Shown here piece after piece: positions 16,488 to 24,627 of a stretch of DNA of 32,471 nt. Source of the stretch: GCA-2719315 sp964448645 (GTDB lineage Bacteria > Bacteroidota > Bacteroidia > Flavobacteriales > Flavobacteriaceae). The DNA is taken from positions 1-32,471 of the forward strand of contig CAYUZY010000007.1 in assembly GCA_964448645.1 (NCBI GenBank), written 5' to 3'. The position numbers and the translations under genes were made by a program. Within the stretch, counting starts at the first letter, position 1; each line of letters begins with the position of its first letter. A model generated the notes under the pieces. It ran no database searches. It had not been told where the DNA came from and was given only the letters and a program-made list of their open reading frames with translations.

Positions 16488-17012
16488 TTAATCAATCTTT
16501 CTTTTTGGGTCAAAAGGTTTTTTAGGTTTAAATGGAGGTTTTTTTCTATCCTTAATTTTGTCTTTGTTAAATCTTGTACCCCTGGAATCTCCCGTTTTAA
16601 ATCTATTGTTTTTCATTTTAATTCCTCTAATTTCCTTCTTTTGCTTATCAGTAAGAGTCGGGCGAATCTTTGAAGCCATGCTTTTTACTCTTTTCTCACT
16701 CTCTCTAATTAGATTTTTTTGATTTTTCGAAAAAGAGGCGACTAATCTTGATCTTCTTTGCTCTTTGCTAAGTTTAGAATTTGTTAAAATTGCTTTTTGT
16801 TCCTTGGTTAAACTATTTCTAAAATCAATTCTAGATTTATTTATTTTTTGTCTTTCATCAATTAAAATTTGTTTTTGTTCTTCTGTAAGGGTTTTTAAAT
16901 TTAAAAATTCATTTATTTCCCTTGGTGGTGGCACTTGAGAATAAACAAAACTGAAAGACCAGAAAAAACTAGTTAAAACAAATGATACAATAAAAGAATT
17001 AATTTTATTCAT
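16488..17012 (-). CDS. Spy/CpxP-like LTxxQ-motif periplasmic protein
   Basis: 174 residues with a signal peptide ending near VYSQ, so probably periplasmic. The mature part is mostly helical and carries four LTxxQ-type motifs (LTEEQKQIL, LTKEQKAIL, LSKEQRRSRL, LTDKQKKEI), the hallmark of the Spy/CpxP family of periplasmic chaperones and metal or stress sensors. After the helices comes a very basic, Pro-rich tail of about 45 residues (KKPPFKPKKPFDPKRKID at the end), which is unusual for the family and could touch anionic lipid or lipopolysaccharide. The gene overlaps the anti-sigma-like gene by 8 bases, which points to translational coupling. A role as feedback sensor of the sigma/anti-sigma pair is an inference from context. 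Confidence 0.8.
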   Translation of the reverse strand: MNKINSFIVSFVLTSFFWSFSFVYSQVPPPREINEFLNLKTLTEEQKQILIDERQKINKSRIDFRNSLTKEQKAILTNSKLSKEQRRSRLVASFSKNQKNLIRESEKRVKSMASKIRPTLTDKQKKEIRGIKMKNNRFKTGDSRGTRFNKDKIKDRKKPPFKPKKPFDPKRKID

Positions 17013-17388
17013 CTATAACTTCATTAATTACATACAAACTTAAATACTCATCTACCTGACTTTCTTCTATAAAAAGAGTTTCAACTATACTGGAATTTTC
17101 AATGTTAATAGAATCAAAATCATCTAATTGCTTATTACCTATAATGTTTTGTTGATTATTAAAAAACCAAGAAACTCCAATAATTACTAAAATAGAAGCA
17201 GCCATTGAAAACTTCCAGTTTAATTGAAAAATATTATTTGACTCTTGATTTGTTTTTGGCTTAGATTCTATATTAAGCTTACTATTAACTTCTTCCCAAA
17301 TCTCTTCTTTTGATTTAGAATATGAAATGTTAAGACCTTTAATTAGAGAATCTATTTCTTTATTTTCCAAATTTTCTTTTTTACTCAT
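17005..17388 (-). CDS. Single-pass anti-sigma-factor-like protein
   Basis: 127 residues with one membrane span in the middle (KFSMAASILVIIGVSWFF, about residues 58-75). The N-terminal cytoplasmic part is charged and helical (IDSLIKGLNISYSKSKEEIW), the usual place where an ECF sigma factor is bound. The C-terminal part (about 50 residues, acidic) would be periplasmic. There is no clear match to a named zinc-type anti-sigma family (no HxxxCxxC), so the call rests on topology and position. It overlaps the sigma-factor gene by 8 bases upstream and the LTxxQ gene by 8 bases downstream. Confidence 0.7.
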   Translation of the reverse strand: MSKKENLENKEIDSLIKGLNISYSKSKEEIWEEVNSKLNIESKPKTNQESNNIFQLNWKFSMAASILVIIGVSWFFNNQQNIIGNKQLDDFDSINIENSSIVETLFIEESQVDEYLSLYVINEVIDE

Positions 17389-17863
17389 TAATATTTTCTT
17401 TTAAAAACTTGAGTGCCTGTGTCATCCTTTTTTCAACTGCTTTCAAACTTATTTCAAGATAGTTAGAAATTTCTTTATTTGTTAATCCTTCTCTTTTACT
17501 CATTAAAAGTACAACCCTTTGTTTTTCAGACATTTTTTTTAATAGCTTTTCAAATTTTAATTTTCTTGTTTTCTTGTTTTCATCATCATTATTATCTTCT
17601 GTTTCAAATTTTGATAATTGCTGAACATATTGTTTATTTAACTTTTCTTTTCTAATCCAACTTACAAATTCATCTCTTGAAATCTTATAAAGCAATGCTT
17701 TAATATTTTCCTTATTTATTTCAGATCTCTTTTTCCAAACTTTTATAAAAGTTTCTTGAGATATATCACTTGCTAAATCTTTATTTCCTGATCGATAAAA
17801 AACATAATTTCTAATCGATTCAAAATAATGGTTATACAAGTTTTTAAATTCTTCTGCTGTCAA
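17381..17863 (-). CDS. ECF-type RNA polymerase sigma factor
   Basis: 160 residues, the usual size of an ECF sigma-70 factor. Region 2 is FKNLYNHYFESIRNYVFYRS followed by DLASDISQETFIKVWKK, and region 4 is KMSEKQRVVLLMSKREGLTN followed by KEISNYLEISLKAVEKRM. The gene begins with TTG at 17863; an in-frame TAA nine bases before it leaves no other canonical start. It leads a four-gene operon (sigma, anti-sigma-like, LTxxQ, beta-barrel), as in membrane-anchored ECF switches. The target promoters are not visible here, but autoregulation is usual. A 30-base perfect palindrome lies 21 bases before the start. Confidence 0.9.
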   Translation of the reverse strand: MTAEEFKNLYNHYFESIRNYVFYRSGNKDLASDISQETFIKVWKKRSEINKENIKALLYKISRDEFVSWIRKEKLNKQYVQQLSKFETEDNNDDENKKTRKLKFEKLLKKMSEKQRVVLLMSKREGLTNKEISNYLEISLKAVEKRMTQALKFLKENINE

Positions 17864-17884
17864 TTCAAATTATTTAATTAAAAC

Positions 17885-17914
17885 AACTCCTTACGTAAAT
17901 TTACGTAAGGAGTT
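17885..17914 (-). terminator. Perfect 30-base palindrome between lipoprotein gene and sigma operon (terminator or operator)
   Basis: The bases aactccttacgtaaa are followed directly by their exact reverse complement, and four further pairs (aaac/gttt) extend the stem past a one-base bulge. As RNA it would fold to a stem of 11-13 pairs with a small AU loop. It lies about 50 bases after the stop of the repeat lipoprotein gene and 21 bases before the sigma start. The following sequence on the minus strand (gttttaattaaat) is only a weak U tract. It is either a terminator that isolates the sigma operon or a binding site in its promoter or leader. Confidence 0.5.
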
Positions 17915-17963
17915 AGTTTCTTCAATTAAAATTTTAAAAAATGACATTTTAATTAGTTTTTTT

Positions 17964-18947
17964 TTAATCTTTAGTCCTTGGTCGCTTAGGCTTTCTTGGA
18001 CCCCTATTTTTAGGTTTTTCTCTTTTAAATTTCTTTCTAAGCTCCTGCATTTCTTCCTTACTAGATATAGTAAGAGTCTCTTCTCCATCTTTAGATTTTA
18101 TAATCACATCTACTGGAAATACAAGCTCTGGCTTTTCCTTTGAATCTGGATTAGCATCATACCAATCTTTAATTAATCCTTTTATCTCTTTATGATCTTC
18201 TCCTGAAATTATTGTTTCATCAGGCATAGTAAAACTTATTGGAAAAACTAATTCAAAAGGTTTTGATCTTTTTCTTTTAAATTTCTTTCTAAGCTCCTCC
18301 ATTTCTTCCTTACTAGATATAGTAAGAGTCTCTTCTTCATCTTTAGATTTTATAATCACATCTAAAGGAAATACAAGCTCTGGCTTTTCCTTTGAATCTG
18401 GATTAGCATCATACCATGATTTTAAAGAACTTTTTATATCTTCTTTATTATTTGCGGTAACTGAAGTCCCATCTGGCATCGTAAAACTTACCGGAAAAAC
18501 AAACCTAAAAGGATGAGGTCTTTTTCCCTTTTTTTCTCCTTCATAACCCTCTTTATCCCTTTTATCATCATCTTTAAAACTCTTTTTTGAAATTAATTTT
18601 CTTCCGTTTTTTGAAAAAAAGACATCCTCCTTTTCACCAAGATTAGTAGGTAAAACACCTCTCATGTTTACTTCATAACCTAATTTAGGAGCTTCATAAG
18701 AGTTTTCTGAACTCATAGATGAATAATCTGTATCTATAGTTGTTTTGGCAGATAAAGGAAGCTGATCAATATTAATAGACTGTTTGCTTTTTGACTTAGA
18801 AATGGCAGAAATTAATTCATCGTCTCCCTCTAAAAAGGAATTTAATTTAGAATCTTCAAATCCCTCTTCATTAATATTACAGGCAACAAATCCTGTAATT
18901 AAAAAAATGCTAAAAAATATTTTTATTAATAATTTTATCTGTTTCAT
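17964..18947 (-). CDS. Lipoprotein with two tandem 84-residue repeats
   Basis: 327 residues with a lipoprotein signal (IFLITGFVACN, Cys 23). After a Ser/Lys-rich stretch come two near-identical domains at about residues 140-225 and 226-312. Each has F-x-FPVSFTMPDGT, a helix with LKSWYDANPDSKEKPELVFP, then LDVIIKSKD and TLTISSKEEMEELRKKF. The pattern of two beta strand pairs with a helix resembles unnamed domains of Flavobacteria lipoproteins whose members share the words 'TMPDG...WYxANP...ELVFPVDV'. The tail is very basic (RGPRKPKRPRTKD), as in the LTxxQ protein of the neighbouring operon. The function is unknown. It is followed by the palindrome and the sigma operon. Confidence 0.75.
   Translation of the reverse strand: MKQIKLLIKIFFSIFLITGFVACNINEEGFEDSKLNSFLEGDDELISAISKSKSKQSINIDQLPLSAKTTIDTDYSSMSSENSYEAPKLGYEVNMRGVLPTNLGEKEDVFFSKNGRKLISKKSFKDDDKRDKEGYEGEKKGKRPHPFRFVFPVSFTMPDGTSVTANNKEDIKSSLKSWYDANPDSKEKPELVFPLDVIIKSKDEEETLTISSKEEMEELRKKFKRKRSKPFELVFPISFTMPDETIISGEDHKEIKGLIKDWYDANPDSKEKPELVFPVDVIIKSKDGEETLTISSKEEMQELRKKFKREKPKNRGPRKPKRPRTKD
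18021..18416 (-). repeat. Recent 252-base tandem duplication in the lipoprotein gene
   Basis: Bases 18021-18164 and 18273-18416 align with offset 252 (84 codons) and differ at only about four positions over 144 bases, including synonymous sites. The remaining part of each unit is more diverged. The near identity of only part of the unit suggests gene conversion between copies or a recent partial duplication. Confidence 0.85.
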
Positions 18948-19033
18948 AATTTTAAATTTTATGGTTATAAGCCTTTGTGCTTTATCTATATACCGAAGCT
19001 TAAATCTAAAACCCTACCTAAATTTAATTTTTT

Positions 19034-21442
19034 TTATTTAAACCTAAAATTATATGTTAATGAAATAATTGGAGTATTAATTACTGAAAGTGTATAAGAG
19101 GCTAAAGGACTACTACCAAAAATAAGACCATCATTTGAAGTTCCATCCCTTTTCGTATAATAAATATTAAAAGGGTTTTTTCGGCCTAAAACATTATAAA
19201 CGGTGAAAATCCAATCTTTTTTAAAGCGATTCTTTGGATCTCTACTATATGAAATTTTCCATGAAAAATCTAATCTTTGATATGTCGGAAATCTAGAATT
19301 ATTTCTTTCAAGATAAATTGGGACTCCTATATTAGATATTTCAAAAACAGTATTTGCAATAGTATATGGCCTTCCAGACTGTGCGGTAAAATTAAAACTG
19401 AATTCATTATACAAATCACTTTCATAAGTTATAGTTGCATTAAAAGTATGAGGTCGATCAAAATCTGAAACGTACCACTCATTATTATTTATTCTTTCTT
19501 TAATATTTGCTTCATTTGTCTTTAATAAACTTCTAGCCCAAGTATAATTTAAAAAACCATTAAACTTTCCTTCCGGTTTTTTTAAACTAAACTCAATTCC
19601 GTATGCTCTTCCATCTCCTTGAATCACATCTTTTTCAACAAATTCAGAAAGAAAAAAATCAGCGCCCGGTTTATATGTTAGTGTGTTTTGAATATCTCTA
19701 TAATAACCTTCTGCCGAAAATTCAATTCCCACAGAATCAAAATTTCTAAACAAACCAAATCCAAAAGTGTCACTTACTTGAGGCTTAATATAAATATCCG
19801 AAGTTTTCCATCTTGAAGTAGGTAATGGAGTTACTGTGTTATAAATATTTTGAATGTATTGATTTATTTTAGCATAACTAAACTTTAAAGAACTGTTTTC
19901 GCTTAACTGAATTCGAGAGCCTATTCTAGGTTCAAAATTTTGATAGGATACTATAGATTCATTTTTGTTGTAAGAAAGAAAATTAATTTGTTCTCCTTCA
20001 TCATTATACTCTGCAACTGTGTAAGGGCCTAAAAAATTAAATAATGTATGTCTTAAACCTAAAGAAAAAGATAAACTATTTGAAGGGTTCCAATTAAGGT
20101 TAAAATAACTAGAAAAATCCAAGCTACTTTCCTTTTCTAAATCAACAGGTGTAACTGAATTACCCTTTCCTGGAGATAAAGACCCAGGAGAAATATCATA
20201 TTTCTTTGTTTGTATTCCAAAAGAATAATTAAACTTCTCTCCTCTACTATCTGTATATTCCGATTGAAAACTTGAATAATTAACTTTAGATTTAAAAACA
20301 ATTACATTGCTTGAATCAAATTCAGGAAATAAATTCTTAGGCAAATATGTACTGTTTACATAAAGAGTTTTAAGTGTTGTATTCTTTTTAAAATTATGCA
20401 ACCATTTAAATGTATGATTTGAAGTGCTAAAATCGTATTGATTAAATTCAGAATTAATCTTTTCAACATTTGATATTAAATCTAATTGGTAGAAATCATT
20501 GGATGAAAAATGATTATATGAAACTTGATTATTATCATTAATTATATATAATAATTTCATTGTTCCATCATAAAAATTAGCTTTTGTGTTTTTTAATCTT
20601 TTAACAAATATTGGAAACAAGAAGTCTGTAAAACCTCCTCTAATTGCGGCCGACATCAATAATTTATCTTTTAAAATTGGAGTTGTTATTTTTAATCTGC
20701 TTGATAAAAGACCAATCCCTCCATTAAGCTCTAATTTCTCTGAATAAGGGTTTTTAACCTTAATGTCCATGACAGAAGAAATTCTTCCTCCATATTTTGA
20801 TGGAATATTTGCTTGATACATATCTAGTTTTGATATTATATCAGGGGTAAAAACTGATAATAAACCAAAAAGATGTGTAGGATTAAAAACTGGAGCAGAT
20901 TCATATAACATTAAATTTTGATCTAAAGAACCTCCTCTAACAGAAATCCCATTACTTACATCTCCAGCGTTATTAACTCCAGCCATTAATGTCATGCTTT
21001 TGAGAACATCAAACTCACCAAAAGCAGAAGGTATTTTAACAAGTTCCTCTGAAGTAATATTAAAAACTCCCATTTGAGGTGTTTCAACATTTTGATTTAA
21101 ATTTTTTGCCCTAACAATTATTTCAGATAGTTTTTCCTCAAAAACTTCCATTTTTACAACCAAACTTATGTTTTTGTTTAAGCTAATAACTAACTCTTCA
21201 TTGGCATAACCCAAATATTCAAGAGATAGTTTATAATCACGAGATGGAAGTTTAATTTTAAAAACTCCTTTTGAATTTGTAATTCCTCCTCCTTTTGAAG
21301 TATCCAATAAAATGTTTACACTTTCTAAAGGCTTATCATTTTCAGAGTCCAACACTAGTAGTTTTAATTCATATTCTTGAGCTATAGAAATAAACGATAT
21401 TAATAAAGTGAAAAGAAAAAAAGAAAAAAAGCTTTTATTCAT
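19034..21442 (-). CDS. TonB-dependent receptor with carboxypeptidase-regulatory-like N-domain
   Basis: 802 residues. There is a signal peptide (MNKSFFSFFLFTLLISFISIAQ). A CarboxypepD-regulatory-like beta-sandwich follows at about 23-105 (LKLLVLDSENDKPLESVNIL, GVFKIKLPSRDYKLSLEYLGY). The plug is at about 115-230 (ELVKIPSAFGEFDVLKSM, NGISVRGGSLDQNLMLYE, FNPTHLFGLLSVF), and the rest is a barrel ending LTYNFRFK with a terminal aromatic-type strand. This imports a bulky substrate such as a siderophore, vitamin or peptide by TonB energy; the substrate is not predictable. It overlaps the DUF4249 lipoprotein gene by 8 bases; these two usually form an importer pair in Bacteroidetes, in place of the SusC/SusD pair. 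No TonB-box is evident by eye. Confidence 0.9.
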   Translation of the reverse strand: MNKSFFSFFLFTLLISFISIAQEYELKLLVLDSENDKPLESVNILLDTSKGGGITNSKGVFKIKLPSRDYKLSLEYLGYANEELVISLNKNISLVVKMEVFEEKLSEIIVRAKNLNQNVETPQMGVFNITSEELVKIPSAFGEFDVLKSMTLMAGVNNAGDVSNGISVRGGSLDQNLMLYESAPVFNPTHLFGLLSVFTPDIISKLDMYQANIPSKYGGRISSVMDIKVKNPYSEKLELNGGIGLLSSRLKITTPILKDKLLMSAAIRGGFTDFLFPIFVKRLKNTKANFYDGTMKLLYIINDNNQVSYNHFSSNDFYQLDLISNVEKINSEFNQYDFSTSNHTFKWLHNFKKNTTLKTLYVNSTYLPKNLFPEFDSSNVIVFKSKVNYSSFQSEYTDSRGEKFNYSFGIQTKKYDISPGSLSPGKGNSVTPVDLEKESSLDFSSYFNLNWNPSNSLSFSLGLRHTLFNFLGPYTVAEYNDEGEQINFLSYNKNESIVSYQNFEPRIGSRIQLSENSSLKFSYAKINQYIQNIYNTVTPLPTSRWKTSDIYIKPQVSDTFGFGLFRNFDSVGIEFSAEGYYRDIQNTLTYKPGADFFLSEFVEKDVIQGDGRAYGIEFSLKKPEGKFNGFLNYTWARSLLKTNEANIKERINNNEWYVSDFDRPHTFNATITYESDLYNEFSFNFTAQSGRPYTIANTVFEISNIGVPIYLERNNSRFPTYQRLDFSWKISYSRDPKNRFKKDWIFTVYNVLGRKNPFNIYYTKRDGTSNDGLIFGSSPLASYTLSVINTPIISLTYNFRFK

Positions 21443-22559
21443 TATCTGGCCAATTCAAAGGTTTAATACTTGTTCTATAAGCTCCTTCTTCACAAGGAGC
21501 CAATATTGGGTAATCAAAGATTGTAAGAGGTTGAGGAACCCTGTCTCCAAATTTTTCAATTCTAGGAGCTCTTGGTCCTCGAACTTCACTCCCTGTTAAT
21601 TTTTCGCGAGAGATATAGATTGATTTAAATGACCCTGAAGCTACTGTAAATCTTCCTAAAACTATTTCATCTTTATCTTTTATATTATACAAGTTTCCAA
21701 TCAAAACTGAAGGCAAAGGTGCGTTTAACCCTCCATTATTTTCAATTAAATCTTTAATTGATTTATAATATTTATAGGCGTCATAAGATATACTGTATTG
21801 CTGTAATTCGACTAGTATATTCCTTTTTGAATACAAAGGGACTTCTGCTACTTCAAGATTTTCTATAAATTTTCCGTTAGTAAATTCGTCATCAAAAATT
21901 TGAATCTTTTCATTAACTCTAATTTTCCAGCAAGGTGAATCACAATAATATGTATAATAAGGTCTTGCCCAACGAATTCCTGCTGTTGAAATACATTCTC
22001 CATTTCTTAAAACTCCCGTTTCACAAAGAACGCAATAAGCTTCTGTTTCATATGCTCTGTATTCATAATAATAATAATTTTCCTGATCTGCGGGTTCCTG
22101 AAAAGAAATTAATATTCTATGACCAGGCGCAAATCGTTTCTCAGGTTCATCATAAAATAACTCCAAATCATACTTTGAGTCAATGTCAGAAATTGAAACC
22201 TCATCAATCAAAGTTTCTGGAGTTGATCTATATTCTTTGCCATTAGGTAAAACTATTTTTAATTCCCACGTTTCTCCTTTATTTACTTTAAAATCATTTG
22301 GAACATAATACCTGTCAAAACCTTCCATTAAATCAATAATTTCATTATCACTAATAAACTTAACCTCACATCCTGGCAAAAAAAATGTTGTATAATACCC
22401 CTCTTCATTAGAGCTTATATTAACAGTTACATATGAACCCCCTTCTATAGAAGAAGCTATCCCATTGATCAAAACTAAATCGTCTAAAAAATCAAATTCA
22501 GGAGTAACGGGTTCTACACATGATATAACCCAAAAAAATATAAATATAAATCGTTTAAT
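21435..22559 (-). CDS. DUF4249 lipoprotein, partner of the TonB receptor (start unclear)
   Basis: A DUF4249-family surface lipoprotein that accompanies a TonB receptor, with the typical WELKIVLPNGKEYRS, RILISFQEPADQENYYYYEY and FEN-like strands, and a Cys cluster (YCVLCETG, CDSPCW). The first canonical start in frame is TTG at 22472 (MINGIASS), but it would lack an export signal. In the same frame upstream lies IIKRFIFIFFWVISCVEPVT, a textbook lipoprotein signal with the Cys at 22520. No ATG, GTG or TTG precedes it before the stop, only ATT (22559) and ATA (22562). I therefore place the start at the ATT, or the base calls hide a start. The end overlaps the receptor gene start by 8 bases. It probably supplies the substrate to the receptor. 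Confidence 0.7.
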   Translation of the reverse strand: MKRFIFIFFWVISCVEPVTPEFDFLDDLVLINGIASSIEGGSYVTVNISSNEEGYYTTFFLPGCEVKFISDNEIIDLMEGFDRYYVPNDFKVNKGETWELKIVLPNGKEYRSTPETLIDEVSISDIDSKYDLELFYDEPEKRFAPGHRILISFQEPADQENYYYYEYRAYETEAYCVLCETGVLRNGECISTAGIRWARPYYTYYCDSPCWKIRVNEKIQIFDDEFTNGKFIENLEVAEVPLYSKRNILVELQQYSISYDAYKYYKSIKDLIENNGGLNAPLPSVLIGNLYNIKDKDEIVLGRFTVASGSFKSIYISREKLTGSEVRGPRAPRIEKFGDRVPQPLTIFDYPILAPCEEGAYRTSIKPLNWPDNE

Positions 22560-22621
22560 TATTGAATTCTTTATTATTAAAAGTGCAAATATAAATCATT
22601 ATTTTTCATATATTTTTAAGT

Positions 22622-22650
22622 AAAAAAAAGGGGCTTAAATAAGCCCCTTT
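22622..22650 (-). terminator. Rho-independent terminator after the 23484 lipoprotein gene
   Basis: On the minus strand a ten-base stem (aaaggggctt / aagccccttt, loop of four) is followed directly by eight T. It lies 21 bases after the stop of the lipoprotein gene at 22672 and ends that transcript, separating it from the DUF4249/receptor pair. Confidence 0.9.
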
Positions 22651-22671
22651 ATTAAATAATACTATAATTAA

Positions 22672-23484
22672 TTACTCAACCAATTGTGAAACCCAGCTTC
22701 CTTCATTGTCTTGTAATTCTCTTAATGTTTTCCACATCCTTATCCTTTCTTCTTTTCCATAAACTTTATCTATTTCTTCATTATAATTATAATCTTTAAA
22801 TGAATTGTCAAATGAAGCCCAATTATCGTGATTAGAAACAAATACATAGCCTATATCTTCGCCATTATTAGTTAATGGCCTTAGCAGGCTATAAGATAAA
22901 GGATAGTTACTCGACTTGTCAACTTGTGTCAACTTGTTATTAATATCCCAAACTTTTTGAGCATTTCCCCATCCTTTTTTTATTTTATATTGAGTAACTC
23001 GAGTAATTTTTGAAGGTGAATTATTCCCGTCTTTATTATAAGATAAAGGAGTTAATACACGTAAATAATTAGAATCTGTCATCTCATCTACATGAGGCAT
23101 AATATTTTCATTCCAATCTTCCATATGACCTTCAATTTCTTGTTTATTATCAACATATTCAAAACTCATTGGCCCTTCTACCCAAATATATTGTCCCGCT
23201 TTTTTCCCTGAAACTATATTTCTAAGATAGGTGGTGATTCCTTCAGTTTTATTGTGATATTTAGAATTATGCTCTTTAACGCCCTTTACAAAAGCTTGTA
23301 TAGCATCATTTTTTGGCTTTAGAAAAATCACTTCATATATAGGAAGAGGATCATCAGGCCATTCAATCTTGAGCTCCTCTTTTTTTGTGCCATTAAGATC
23401 CTTTAAACTTAATATGTTACTTTTTTCTGGTTTACATGACGTGAAAAACATGGTTATCATTAATAAATAAATTACTTTTTTCAT
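22672..23484 (-). CDS. Lipoprotein of unknown function, possible dimeric alpha-beta barrel fold
   Basis: 270 residues with signal MKKVIYLLMITMFFTSCKPE (Cys 17). The mature part is acidic and soluble. Segments YEVIFLKPKND, GQYIWVEGPMSFEYV, KITRVTQYKIKKG and IGYVFVSNHDNWASFD look like the strands of two ferredoxin-like (dimeric alpha-beta barrel) units, but no named family is recognised. It is followed by a terminator and lies 51 bases after the N-acetylglucosamine-6-phosphate deacetylase gene on the same strand, so it may be the last gene of that transcript. Confidence 0.65.
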   Translation of the reverse strand: MKKVIYLLMITMFFTSCKPEKSNILSLKDLNGTKKEELKIEWPDDPLPIYEVIFLKPKNDAIQAFVKGVKEHNSKYHNKTEGITTYLRNIVSGKKAGQYIWVEGPMSFEYVDNKQEIEGHMEDWNENIMPHVDEMTDSNYLRVLTPLSYNKDGNNSPSKITRVTQYKIKKGWGNAQKVWDINNKLTQVDKSSNYPLSYSLLRPLTNNGEDIGYVFVSNHDNWASFDNSFKDYNYNEEIDKVYGKEERIRMWKTLRELQDNEGSWVSQLVE

Positions 23485-23535
23485 TTTATTTGTTTTATGG
23501 TTTATAAATTTAAATATACCTTTTTAAATTTTAAT

Positions 23536-24627
23536 TTAATAAACTGATCTAATTAGATTGAAATTATTCTCTAAAATATTAAATCTGGCGGCTTTACCTA
23601 TTTTTAATTTTGTTCTGTCTTTTACTTTATTAACAACCTCTCCTGGAATATTTGAGCACATATTAATTGACTCCTGAACAGATAATCCTACTTTATCAAT
23701 TAAATTTTTAAATGTTTTAGGCATTGTTATACAGGATCCTGAAAGTGCTCCATTCCTAGAATAAAAAGATCCTGTTTTTTTATGTTGATAAGGACCTTTA
23801 TTTGTTTCTGTAACAGCATCCGTAATACAAAAAAGTTTATCTTTTTTTAATTTATGCGCAACTTTTATTAACTCAAAATCTACATGATATCCATCGGCTA
23901 TAATACTTGAATAAACATTATCATTTAATAAAATCGCAGAAGTAAGATTAGGTTTTCTGTGATGTATCTTTGGCATCGCATTAAATAAATGTGTAGATGT
24001 AAAAATAATTTTGCCAAATAATTTATTTGCCAGTTTATAATCACATTCTGAATGACCTACAGATAAAATTATACCTTCATTAATTAATTGTTCCATTAAT
24101 TCTTTTTTAACTACTTCTGGAGCAATAGTTATCATTGAAATTGAACCCTCAGATTTTTCAATAATTCCTCTTATTTCTTTTTCTGAAGGGCTGTGGATAT
24201 AATCTAGTCTGTGAGCTCCTTTTTTATTAGGATTTAACCATGGCCCTTCAATATGAAGGCCTATACAGCCTGATTCAGGATATTGATTCATATATTGTTT
24301 TACGGCTTCTATACTTTTATAAATTACTTCATATGTATGAGATGCTATTGTAGGTTGAAAAAAATAAGTACCATTTTTTTTGTGAAAAATATCCATTATT
24401 TCTAAAGTTTTTAAATCTGGATATTCTGAAAGGAGTCTTCCATTAGAACCATAAATCTGAAGATCAATAAATGTTGGTACTACAATATCAAATGCCTTGC
24501 TTGATTTATATCCCTTATTACTTATTTGAGATATAAATCCATTTTTTATTTCAACTACAACTTTTTCTAATTTTTTTTCTCCATCATAAAACTTTTTGAT
24601 ATGATATTTTATATTTCCTTGTTTCAT
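23536..24627 (-). CDS. nagA: N-acetylglucosamine-6-phosphate deacetylase
   Basis: 363 residues, an amidohydrolase that removes acetate from GlcNAc-6-phosphate in amino-sugar and cell-wall recycling. Visible motifs are VVPTFIDLQIYGSNG at the first strand (Q in place of the second His of HxH, as in E. coli NagA), GLHIEGPWLNPNKKGAHR with the metal-ligand Glu, ILSVGHSECDY with His, THLFNAMPKIHHRKP with His, SSIIADGYHVD and CITDAV with the catalytic Asp. The next gene upstream (24628) begins where this one starts, so they are tightly coupled. No nagB deaminase lies in the window, so this enzyme may feed wall recycling through a gene elsewhere. The other genes of the run do not obviously share its pathway. 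Confidence 0.9.
   Translation of the reverse strand: MKQGNIKYHIKKFYDGEKKLEKVVVEIKNGFISQISNKGYKSSKAFDIVVPTFIDLQIYGSNGRLLSEYPDLKTLEIMDIFHKKNGTYFFQPTIASHTYEVIYKSIEAVKQYMNQYPESGCIGLHIEGPWLNPNKKGAHRLDYIHSPSEKEIRGIIEKSEGSISMITIAPEVVKKELMEQLINEGIILSVGHSECDYKLANKLFGKIIFTSTHLFNAMPKIHHRKPNLTSAILLNDNVYSSIIADGYHVDFELIKVAHKLKKDKLFCITDAVTETNKGPYQHKKTGSFYSRNGALSGSCITMPKTFKNLIDKVGLSVQESINMCSNIPGEVVNKVKDRTKLKIGKAARFNILENNFNLIRSVY

Noticed and set aside
17891..18088. Minus-strand 65-residue frame near the end of the repeat lipoprotein
   Set aside because: It overlaps the supported lipoprotein gene in another frame and merely reflects its Lys/Arg-rich codons.
21935..22246. Plus-strand 103-residue frame opposite the DUF4249 gene
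   Set aside because: It lies fully antisense to a well-supported gene and shows a composition expected from Tyr/Glu-rich codons read backwards.
19034..22559. SusC/SusD polysaccharide utilisation pair
   Set aside because: The lipoprotein is DUF4249-like, not SusD, and no glycoside hydrolases are near.
23536..24627. NagA inactive because the HxH motif is absent
   Set aside because: E. coli-type NagA also lacks this motif (Q-x-N-G type), and all other ligands are present.
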